Source: Cristatella mucedo (Eukaryota > Bryozoa > Phylactolaemata > Cristatellidae). From it: 64,000 nucleotides of DNA. The notes under the pieces are model-generated. The model did not search any database and was not told where the DNA came from. It was given only the letters and a program-made list of their open reading frames with translations. Shown one piece after another: positions 54,801 to 64,000 of the stretch. The translations under genes and the position numbers were made by a program. Position 1 is the first letter of the stretch; every line of letters begins with the position of its first letter. The stretch is from contig WPIO01000025.1 in NCBI GenBank assembly GCA_009760855.2, positions 813,501 to 877,500 of the forward strand. Reading direction: 5' to 3'.

Positions 54801-57800
54801 TCATAACTCCAAAAAGCTGCAACAACTCAGTGAATCAGCACGGACAAGTTTTCTATGACGCTCTCAAAGTTCTATGTGGCTTTCGGTAAAAAAATAGTAA
54901 GGCTAGATGATTTAACGGCCTCGCTTATATGTCGGCAATAGAGCCTCATTGGCTATCATTTCGGATTTCAGACGGGAATACAGGATATCCCGGAACAGAA
55001 CTCAAACCCAGGATGCGCATTCGGGAGCCGAATGAGCCAAAGTTGAAAATCGCTACAGGATTTGGTCAATCTTAATCGATGAAAATTATATTAATCACAG
55101 TGTAAACCGTGCATTCCGTGGATAATGAAAGGCGGTTGTCTTGCGTTTCCTCGCGATGTGAACGAGGACCAACGGGACTACGCGTATTTAGCTGAATCTT
55201 AAAATACATAAGGCCATCAACACTAAGCAGTTATGACAATTTCTGTCTACACTGCACTCTGATTCCAAGGCAATTGTTGTGCGTGGCTTACAGCAAACAG
55301 CCATCATTGATGCGAACGAGAAATACTAAATTTAGTTCAGAGTAGGAATATATTTTAGGAATAGAGTTTCAAACAAATAGAAAATTATAGCAAGAAAAGC
55401 AAGATGTTCAGGAAAGGACGGAGACAGGTCATAGAGCAAGAACGGAACAATTTACATTGATAATGGATCATACAGGAAACGCAGGTGTCGCTTGGATTAT
55501 TCAAAGGAAACAGAGGACCGGAAATTTCTTTCTTAGTGATGACTGGGAAATATGCAAAGGCTGATAGGGATGTATTAGCCAGAGAAGCCATCAAAGCATC
55601 TTCAACAAAGGAGACATGATCAAACCGCTGGGAATTATGAAATAGCCTGGCAGCCATATCCATCGCCAGCTGCAGTGGCCTAGTGGTTTTTACAGTAGCC
55701 CAGCCAAAAGTAATTTCTAATAAACTAGTCAAGACAGAACTAAGGAGCTAGTTAAATTCATTCCAAACCTCAATGGAAGTTAGTTCCTTCTTTTAGATAG
55801 GGATCGGACGTGATGGCTGGCCGTGGAAGCAGTCTTCCTAATAAAGCCTTCAAAATTTAGGCAGGTGATTGTCGAAGACAACACCTAAACTAAGAGCACA
55901 TGTGATGGTCGCATAACATCCTCGCCTATTAGAAGAACAAGGTCGTCTAGGCCAGCCACATACTTGGGGTGTCCTGTAAGCACAAGATCCGTTTTGTCGT
56001 CGTTTAGTTTTAGTAAATTTGTGGACATCAAGGATTAAATGTCTGCAACACAATCATTCAGTTTATTAGTCGCTGCAGCTGATTCCTAAAGCTTAAATGA
56101 CAAATATAGCAAATTACAGTCAACATAAAAGTGATAATCTATTCCGTGAGCATAAATAGAGAACAGCTAAGGGCCGATGACGGACCCTTGAAGGACGTCA
56201 GAGGTGACTGGTCTGATGGATGAGACTGGAGATGAGATGGATGGATGAGCCCCACATGAACCGGATTGAGCACGATCGAACAAGTACGATTTGAATCACG
56301 CCAGTGCTTTATCAGCCAGACTGATCGTTGCTCTCAATCGTTCAAGTAGGATATCGGGATTAATAGTATCTAAGGCACATGATAAGTATAGCAGCGCTAG
56401 GACAGTGACACTCCGTCGTCGTTTCTGCATAGGATGTCATTGGTTACATGTAGGAGAGGATTTTCAGCGGAATGCTGCCGCTTGAACCCAACTAAATTTC
56501 TGAGAATGTATTCTCAATGCATACTACAAAGTGCTCAGCGAAAATAAATGTTCCAGAATATATTAGATACGAGCTTGCTTTACTAAATCTTATTAAGGTA
56601 GCAACATCGCACGAAGAAACCTCGGAAAATCTCTTAAAGAAGGTCACAGGTTTCGATTCAACAGTTGCTTTAGTCGGAGGGGGCTTTATGGAGGCACGAT
56701 ATTGCAAACTTTCTTCAGTGAAGTAGGCTGACAACTTACTGGCCGAGCCGTTAATATCTGGGCAGTGAGACCTCTCAGGATTGGCCTGCAAATGTTTTAT
56801 CTTATAAATCAGTTTGGGTCTGACTGACAGGTCATTAGTTTTTTAGTGAAAAACAAATTCCCGCCTTTTCTAAGCTTTCGGGTGTAGGCTCGAAGGAAGT
56901 CTTTCGAATTGACTAGATTGCCATCAGACACAGACTTTTTAAAGTGGCGTCCAGCCTGTGCTCAGCACGATGCATCTTTTGAAGTTTTGCCGTAAATTGA
57001 GAGGAATCTCTGCGACTTTGTGCACTGACAGAATGTACGGGAGCATGCTCGTCAAGGGCACGCCCAAGGTCATGTTTAATACTCGCTTTAAATCATGCTC
57101 AGTGTTCATCGGCGTGGTTGCTCCAGGCATGATTACTTTACAAGGCTAAACACGTGCCCTAAAGTATTGGGCGCATGCAGCTTCGAAGGCACTTTGCAGC
57201 TCCAAGGTGACACACTACAGGTTGCCGCCGCCGCCGCCACTGCGGCTTTATCTTAGGGCATCGATCTGAGCAGCGCTCTTGGAAAGGACACCAAATGTCT
57301 GAAAATCAAGTACCCTCCTGCTGCACAAATGAAGCTAGGATTCGAGACAGACCACATAATCCTGACCACTTGGATTCCTCGTCACGTAAGCAGCGGCCAG
57401 TGGTAAGCGTCGCTCACCAATTTGCATAAGCTTGCAGCTCAAAGCTACCGCTACAGGGTTGGCATTCGGATTTGCTGCGTAGAAAGCTTTGATGTTAGCA
57501 ATAGTAATAGTGGCTTACCCGTAGCAACATATGCCACCACTAACCTCTGATCGACGATGTCCCGTATAAGCTCCAGTGGGTCTACAAAAAATGTGTTAAC
57601 AAAAACTAGGTCTTTGACAGAATTGCTAGTCAGATCTTCAATGATGTATCCAGCAAAAGATAATTTATTGCCTGGCAATTACAAGAAACAACGTATGCAT
57701 TCTAGCACCTGCTTGATTCATCGTGGTTAAATACCTTTTGACCGCAGTAATATCCGCTGCCTGTTCTGGATGTGTACGTGCCGCAAGGAAGAGATGTGCA

Positions 57801-58058
57801 GTAGCAGCGATTACTTGCCGAGTTCCAGAGCGCTGCCCGACTATTCACGAGATTGAGGCAATCCAATGCACATTCCACCAGCGATCTTGACGGTTTTGTA
57901 CGGTAGAGACTAGAAACGATATTTGGCCAACTATCGATCTCCTTCGTAGCTAGCTGGCTCATGGTGAGCTGCTGTGCAGTGCCGATCGAGACGTCGGCGC
58001 TCAGCGGAGGCAAGAAGCACGCAAGGACCATGGCGCCGATCAGGCGTAGGGCGAGCAT
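51831..58058 (-). CDS. Secreted PAN/apple-like plus fibrinogen-related domain protein, three exons
   Basis: Exon 1 starts at the ATG at 58058 and encodes signal peptide LALRLIGAMVLACFLPPLSA, then a cysteine-patterned segment (LVECALDCLN, ASNRCYCTSLPCGTY, GYYCG) like PAN/apple domains. Exon 2 (57671-57519) encodes KLSFAGYIIEDL and LVVAYVATG. Exon 3 (52519-51831) is a whole fibrinogen-related domain: DSGVVFVDPDGNGSFPVLC, WLTIQRRKDGSQNFFRNW, GDFSGEFWLG, WWYADCHLSNLNGLYL and the GYYYALR end. Such proteins bind sugars or microbial surfaces and often act in invertebrate immunity; that role is inferred. Exon 2-3 phases fit. Exon 1's obvious donor (GTATTT at 57734) is out of phase with exon 2, while a weaker GTCAAA after 57743 would fit and give 385 residues. 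Intron 2 is 5 kb of repeats. Confidence 0.82.
54403..54590 (-). repeat. SINE-B copy with internal duplication
   Basis: GAATTCATTTATATAGTGCT, AAGTGAACTTAATGTCTATT, CAGGCGCTTCGCATATGCCG, B-box-like GGAGCTAGAGCCCACGACCT, then two partial heads ending in GCACCTTAGCCACTGGGCCA. It lies in intron 2 of the fibrinogen-domain gene. Confidence 0.6.
54905..55045 (-). repeat. Diverged SINE-A copy
   Basis: GATGATTTAACGGCCTCGCT, GTCGGCAATAGAGCCTCATT and GGAACAGAACTCAAACCCAG align with SINE-A tail, body and B-box in reverse. Confidence 0.45.
55385..56225 (-). mobile_element. Second LINE family, RT fragment
   Basis: Minus strand frames: TSDVLQGSVIGP (RT motif near 56160-56210, with an internal stop), a broken KLNDDKTDLVL-like block near 56000, LGVVFDNHLPKF, and RPLQLAMDMAARLFHNSQRF with DHVSF. 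Similar wording to 17360-18022, so probably the same family. Multiple frameshifts. Confidence 0.6.
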
Positions 58059-60626
58059 CGTCGAGCAACAAATCACTCCAACTGCTCGCCTCTTCCTCTG
58101 GCTGGACTTCCGGCTGTCTTCTGCACATGTGCTGCCTCAACCGCTGGCTGTCACTGCTCGCAGAATGACTGATTTCTAGTCGAGATGAATCATTAAGCAG
58201 CTATTGTCACGAAGGACGTACCTCTTGAACTGGCTGGACCGACGGCTGAATTAGACATTGCGCAAAGAAATCGATACTGCCACCGAACAATCCGCCTAAG
58301 GGTGTCATTAGCAGCGGACATGGTACTGCCATTCATGAGAGGACTGACTTTAACGTAAATAGTTTCTAGACTGCCTGCTCACAGCCAATGACATTTGTGC
58401 ATGAAAAGCCTCTTGTGCACTGCACTACATTCTTAAGGAGGACCCTCTACGAACTCGGCACCTGTAGTGCTACAGGCCCTTGACGTAAAGTCTCGCTTTC
58501 TTAGAGGCAGCAGCCAATAGTAATTGGCTAGCGATCTTGGCACCTTTGTGTCAGAAAGACGTGCAACAACGCCTGACTGGCTAACAATCACCTTCGAAGT
58601 GAGTTGGGTGCCCTATTAGGTACACTGAATTTCAGTGCCAATTAAGACCACAGCTCTCAAGTGATCAAGCTCAGCTCTCAAATCAAACTCAGCACGCATG
58701 ACGTTGACAGGGCACGTGGCGAGCATCTTTCGAATAAGCCTCTCTAAATGGTCTCTTTCTTTTTTCTTTGATTCAATCGATGCCGCCATTTGCCTCCTTC
58801 CTGGCTTTACATGCAGTAACGAAAGCAGAACAGCCGGAAGCGGGCTATATCATTCTGAAATTATTCTTAAATGGTGCAGTAAATGGTAATTCGTAGAATT
58901 TCTTTCGTGGATATGTGCACAGAAGTATTTTACATCTGGCTCCTCCCTCTACACCGAGACAGAATTAAGCAGAGAATGAATAAATGTATTTTTTATTTTT
59001 AATAGTGCTATATGTAAGCTACTTTTTGTTTTGGAATAGCCATGCAATCACATACAAACGACAAACACTGGATAAAATTGCCACGAACAAGAGGCGACGG
59101 CGGACAGGAAGCTCGCGAGAGTAGTGAGTTGCACGCACTTATGCAACGTCCATAAATCATTAAGACCAATCTTGACCTATCGGTGATAAAGATACGGAAA
59201 CTCGTCACAAGACCCGATAAGTGGTTGTCACGGTACTTTCATCTCTACTGTCATCTAAAAAATTGCACAGAAAATATTCGCTTGGAAACGCTCGCATTCA
59301 GCTTTGAGTCGCTATCGCTTCCGTGCCTTGTCGTGGTGTCCAAGAAAGGGCAGTTTCAGTACGCTTTCATCGTGGCTGCACTCTGCCTGCATCGTCCATG
59401 TCTTATCGTGCTTTCCAATCATTGAGGATCCTCAAACGTTCGTGGCAGTCACCATATAATCCAAGCCGAAAGATATTGATATAAATAGTTATGTAATCTC
59501 GCTGTCCAATTTCAATAAACTAGAGTGGAACCCGCACGCCCAAAGGGTAGTAGCAAATGTGACCTCACTAATAAAGCTAAGCAAAGTTATGCGTGCAGAA
59601 ATGATGTAGCAAAGCCTCAGTTCACTCAACACTTCTTCCATCAAATATATGTTATCATTCTGACTAATTCCCGTCTTTGTTGCTATACATTACTTCTGTC
59701 TTTCACTGTCCGCTTGCTTCCTTTTCGCATCGTTCAATTCTCCACACTTATTGTCTGGCCAACTGCCGTTACGTTTTCTTCTAGGCGTCCTATTGCTGCC
59801 GTTCTACTTTCAAAGCTGTCACTTGCATGTGTCTTTCTCGAGTGCATACTATGTGAAGTATGTGCTTTTCTGTGCTGCTCTCTTTAATAGTGCTCGGATG
59901 TCATCTTATGTAAGACATAGTCGGTCTGACTTCGCTGTTGTGCCATTTTGGGACCTAATTCGTAGTGCCCATGTAGCAGTCTGAAGTCAAACATGCCGAC
60001 GCTTGTTTCGCCTCACTAGACAGGGAATTTATGTAGCCTCATACGACAATGCCGGAACACATTATTTGTTTGCCTTTTGCTCCAACGCGATGATCATCAA
60101 TAGAAATAGTTTCCTAATAAAATAGAGATAGGCGATAGTCAAATTTGTCAGTGCGTGTGCTGCCTAAGTGACCCCATGGAAAAGGATCGTATGCTTGTGC
60201 ACAGCTGTTGCGGCACGTGCGCTTTTCTCGAAAGAATCACTCTGTGGTATTGAGTGTTTGCATTATTTTGCGGCGCAGTTGTGTAACAGCTTGGCGCCAA
60301 AGATTCGCGCAAGAACGTCGTCGAAAATTAACCGTGAAGATCATGCCGCAGCAGGGCCTGCGACTAAGCTTGGATCGTGATTAGTTCGGCCAATGAATTG
60401 CGATCGCCTCGACATGTGACTGCAGACTTCCTGCAGCCTTTCTGAAATACTCCTTACGCTATCACAGCCCGCCGAGCACGTCTCTCAATGCAACCTAAGA
60501 GTGGTTGCAAGCATACCGGGGAGGGCTGTGGTTTTGGGTGTGCCTGGCTTGTTTATGGAGGAAGCAGCTACCCTTCAGGTGCTGCTGTGGCCGTGGGTGA
60601 GAGAAACAGGATCTCTTTCCGTTTTT
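58059..60626. other. Upstream region of fibrinogen-domain gene; no further gene seen
   Basis: 58059-58300 should contain the promoter and 5' UTR of the gene on the minus strand; no TATA box stood out. The rest has only short frames without domains. Confidence 0.35.
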
Positions 60627-61105
60627 AATAATAATAATTATAAATTTGACGTAGCGCCCTCGGAGAACTCAAATCTCTTTCTAGACACTTTACATTGGCT
60701 GCAAAGGAAGCGCAATCAAATTTTTAGTGGTATTATGCTTAATAAACAACAAGGATAACATAGTAAAGGGTGACCTACACAAGGTCAGCATGCCAGTTTG
60801 GTTAGTGGCGCCATGCGCAGCGTCAGCACGTATACCCACGTAAAGGACGAATCACATAAACCCACTAAATACTGTGACAAATAGATGTGTTTTAGCTTCT
60901 TTTTAAATGTCTTCAAGTCGGGAGAAGTTGTGACGCCAATCGGAAGTGACTTCAGGGCTTTGTGAACCTACGAACTATAGGCAAGGTCTCCAGACGATTT
61001 TAGGTTTGTACGAGGTATAGTTAAACGATTTGATTCCGAAAAGCGAGTGGTACAATGCTTAGCCCGGTAAAGGAATAGATATGATAGGTAGGCTGGAGCC
61101 TAAAC
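60627..61105 (-). mobile_element. LINE 3' end fragment
   Basis: Reverse copy. AATAATAATTATAAATTTGA, CGTAGCGCCCTCGGAGAACT, CTCTTTCTAGACACTTTACA, then remnants of the C-terminal RT (TCCGAAAAGCGAGTGGTACA) and loss of similarity after about 61105. Confidence 0.7.
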
Positions 61106-61560
61106 CTTTATCTTTAGCGTGGCTGGGTCCACAAACTGCGCCAGTTGGGCATTGAATGCAAATGGAGATCTGCAGTTTGGCTAGGAAGTTTTTTGCTTCC
61201 AGGCTTGAAGCTGTAGAGGCTTGAGCACCTGAAAATAAAGGTTTGCAGGTCGAACGGCTTCATTCGTAGAGCGGCCGAATAGCCCTAACGACTATCGAGA
61301 TCTCTTTCGGTGGGCTACAAAGGACAGCCCAACGCGGGATATCTAAGGAGAACAACTTGGCTACGCTCTTTTACCTGCACTCAGATGGCGGCTCGAAACG
61401 CCTGCTAGGCCATCCCGATGGCCTCTAGCGTAGGCACTCGCTAATCGGCTCCCGATTGGCGAGTGAGCAGTACTTAGCTGTGACCGTCTGAGCGAGTTGA
61501 AGAGAACTTCAGCTTCGAGCTAGCTCGGCTTGGACGACATTTGATAACGTTCCGGAAGCT

Positions 61561-62316
61561 TTGCGGCGGAACAGGATGCGTGGCCGCTGGATCCGCCCGC
61601 CGCTGGATTCGCTCTCCATGTCGCCAGAAGAGATACTTTTACGGGCGCAATTTGACCGCATACGTCGCTCCGGCGTCTCTGATGAGTGGCCAGAGAGTTT
61701 CGGCGCGCCCATTAGGCGGGAGCGTGCGCCGAGGGCAGCACCCAATCAGGACGACGCGCTCAGCACTCGCAGTGCTGGCTGCTGGCGATTGAGGAGTACG
61801 CTCGAAAGGCTGGCGAGCCGTGCTCCAAATCTTGCCGTCCAAGGCAGATTTGCTGCGATTTTACACGAGCGCAAGGATTCTGTTTTCTCTACATATCTTC
61901 TCTACATTTCTTCTAGTATCTTTGCTTACCTTGAGCTGCCAAAAGGAGATCCGGCTGCACGAATGGTCCGCGAAAATCTAGAAGAAAATGGGAGAGAACT
62001 TGTCGGAGATGTCAGACAGCAAGATTACCGACGAAAATCAGTCAAGACAAAAAAAAAGTACTTCGAAATGGTTGAACTTACAACCCAATCTAATTGGACG
62101 CAGTATCCGCTCATGCAGCCGGAGTTGGGATTGCTGATTCCAGAGCTGCTGTCAAAATGTGCTTCCTATGTCAACCGAGCGACAACTGTGCGTTGCTTAC
62201 GAAGAGTCAGTGCTCGGCTTACAGGCTCCTTTAAACTGAAACATGTCAACCCACTCCGTCTTCCACTTGGACTGGCACTCAAGGACGGTATCGCTCTCAT
62301 TTCGGCAGAACCGTAA
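61561..62316 (+). CDS. Hypothetical protein, 251 codons, unrecognised
   Basis: The longest repeat-free open frame that I could not assign. The first ~85 residues are arginine-rich with SMSPEEILLRAQFDRIRRSG. The middle has a hydrophobic YLLYISSSIFAYLEL and a charged KTKKKYFEMVEL. The end is LRLPLGLALKDGIALISAEP. No domain, signal peptide or homologue is recognised, and the antisense frame is also partly open. It may be a chance frame, an exon, or a degraded element; low confidence. Confidence 0.25.
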   Translation: MRRNRMRGRWIRPPLDSLSMSPEEILLRAQFDRIRRSGVSDEWPESFGAPIRRERAPRAAPNQDDALSTRSAGCWRLRSTLERLASRAPNLAVQGRFAAILHERKDSVFSTYLLYISSSIFAYLELPKGDPAARMVRENLEENGRELVGDVRQQDYRRKSVKTKKKYFEMVELTTQSNWTQYPLMQPELGLLIPELLSKCASYVNRATTVRCLRRVSARLTGSFKLKHVNPLRLPLGLALKDGIALISAEP

Positions 62317-64000
62317 CTAATTGGGGGCATATTTTAGTGATTTCTATATGTACAATAGTTAGTGTCGTGGATTCCAGGCTGCTTGGTCCCGGGTTCAAAT
62401 ATGCATCCGCTAACCCTAAGACAAATTAAACAATCAAATTTCCCTCTCAAACTAACGCAGCGCCAACGTGGATGAGTGCGAAAACATTGGCTGCCCACAC
62501 AAAATTCACACCAAGGCTTACCAAGAAGAGAAATAAAAAGAAATACGCTGCGAATTGCACAAATGTGCAGAGCAAAGATGGCGGGGCGGCGGCTCTCGGA
62601 ATCGCCAGCCCCATTTTGAGATTCCAATTAGCGTAACTGTAATGTTTAATATATTAGCTAATGCAATCCGCTGCTTTTGAACAACAATAACTACGGCCTA
62701 GTCGTTCCTTGATCGACATCGCACTGTTCGAAACTGAATTGCCTTCTTAGAACTTCGCCGAAGTCCCCTGGCGGAGACCACTCCAATCAACAAGTCAAGC
62801 CAAAGCGGTTCTTTGGTCTGAAAAAATGAATATTGGATTTCGTATGTGAGTCGCGAACGCTTGTGCACAAAGGAGTTGCTCGCGTATTCATGTGAGCCGT
62901 CGTCGCATGGTGATGAAGCGTGTAACGATGGAATGAGGAGCGTCCCAATCAATGCCACGAGGACACCTGCGGTCGCTGAAGCTCTGACTGCGCCGAGCTT
63001 CGTGTCAAGCGTCCGAGCATTGGCGTCACTTCGATAGATTTCTCGTGCCCTAGCTCCAAGTCATCATAGCTCCACATCTGACATCCGAATCTTACCGCCC
63101 GATAAGCTAACGCGCAAAGCGGGCCAGCGAACTAGCGTATAATTATTCTGCATGCTTGCGCTGCATCGTGCCGCCATCGACAGACGGCGGGCCTGATAGA
63201 TGGGCATCGTAAAAAATCTCTTCGTTGCGCTAGTTCTTCACTACTTGAGAGACAACCTATTACATAATCAAATGATATTATGTAGTAGCGGATGGGCGTT
63301 TACCGCCCGCCCCCTGGGAACTTGCTGCTGGGAGTCTACTTTAGTCCCTCATCCTACAAAAAGCTAAATGACTTGGGGGACTTTCACGCAATCCAAAAAT
63401 AATTTTTCCGCATCCCAGGTCTGTCTTCTCAAGACGAGCTGATTATGAAAGTCCGCTCATGCCTTCTAATGGAATTCTAGAAAAATAGCTAAACAACACC
63501 GTGACGTGTTGTAGGTGCGACCTTAGTTTATTCATACATGACGCGGACGAAGGATTCTTCGGCTGCTCGCCTCGTTTTCTCGCCACGCCTCTATTTTCCT
63601 TCCGTTTCCTATGCGCACCCTTTCATCTATTTCTTTGTCCTTCTCTTTACGCACCCTTTTCTTTTCGATAATTCCAGCGTCAATCTCGGTGCATCTGTAC
63701 ATGCTTATTTTAGCGCCGTCAGTGGCCTATCCATCGCTTAGATCTCACACGTAGCTGGTTCAAATGATGGGTAAGTCAAGCAAGATTTTCGATTACTCTT
63801 GGAACTCATTGGAAGCTGCTATTAAGCTCAGTGTAGGCCGCCGGTTCATTCTCAATAAAACGAGCTCAACTGTAAGAGGCTACTAACAAAGCAAAGTGAC
63901 GCGGCGGAAGAGCGCTTGTCGTCTCGCGGGAAGAATTCCTGCGGCACCAAATGCCAAGTAGATCTAAAATACGAACCAAAAGGGTTAGGATTTTCCAGTT
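62317..64000. other. No supported gene
   Basis: Only short frames. A minus-strand frame near 62.7-63.0 kb has a hydrophobic VLVALIGTLLIPSLHA followed by polar sequence, but no in-frame ATG. Confidence 0.3.

Noticed and set aside
62698-62958. Secreted-protein-like frame on the minus strand
   Set aside because: No in-frame ATG; the apparent start is GTG, and no partner exon was found.

Overview
This window is nuclear DNA from an intron-rich animal. The evidence is four split genes with GT-AG introns, two tRNA-derived SINE families, several truncated non-LTR retrotransposons, decayed LTR-element coding remnants and long dinucleotide microsatellites. There are no bacterial-style operons. The gene content (LAMTOR3, KANSL3, a WBP1/VOPP1-like membrane protein and a secreted fibrinogen-domain protein) fits a bilaterian invertebrate. 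The species cannot be fixed from the sequence alone.

Layout. About 0.5-8.6 kb (+) carries LAMTOR3, a Ragulator subunit, with five clear coding exons and a candidate first exon. 8.6-19.8 kb is mostly repeats: SINEs, a decayed LTR-element RNase H on the minus strand near 12.3-13.4 kb, two LINE families and CT microsatellites. 19.8-22.94 kb (+) is a GC-rich, CpG-rich stretch with a gene for a single-pass membrane protein (CCGSxCC motif, transmembrane helix, proline-rich tail, tiny last exon encoding a terminal PPPY). 25.86-38.86 kb (-) is a complete 12-exon KANSL3 gene (NSL histone-acetyltransferase complex); the exons I mapped add up to an uninterrupted frame of 810 codons plus stop. 39-51 kb is a repeat-dense interval containing an exact 20-bp-arm hairpin, LINE fragments with endonuclease or reverse-transcriptase pieces, an LTR-element integrase remnant and a head-to-head pair of LINE 3' ends. 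51.83-58.06 kb (-) is a three-exon gene for a secreted protein with signal peptide, PAN/apple-like region and C-terminal fibrinogen-related domain. 58-64 kb is poorly coding, with one LINE fragment and one 251-codon open frame of unknown meaning.

The genes do not form a pathway. LAMTOR3 acts at the lysosome, KANSL3 in the nucleus, the WBP1-like protein in membranes and the PAN-fibrinogen protein outside the cell. What links the window is its repeat ecology. The second SINE family (SINE-B) ends in a tail that resembles the 3' end of the dominant CR1/L2-like LINE, which suggests the SINE is mobilised by that LINE. Two genes also appear to start inside an AUG-overlapping ATGGCCGC element similar to TISU/YY1 sites.
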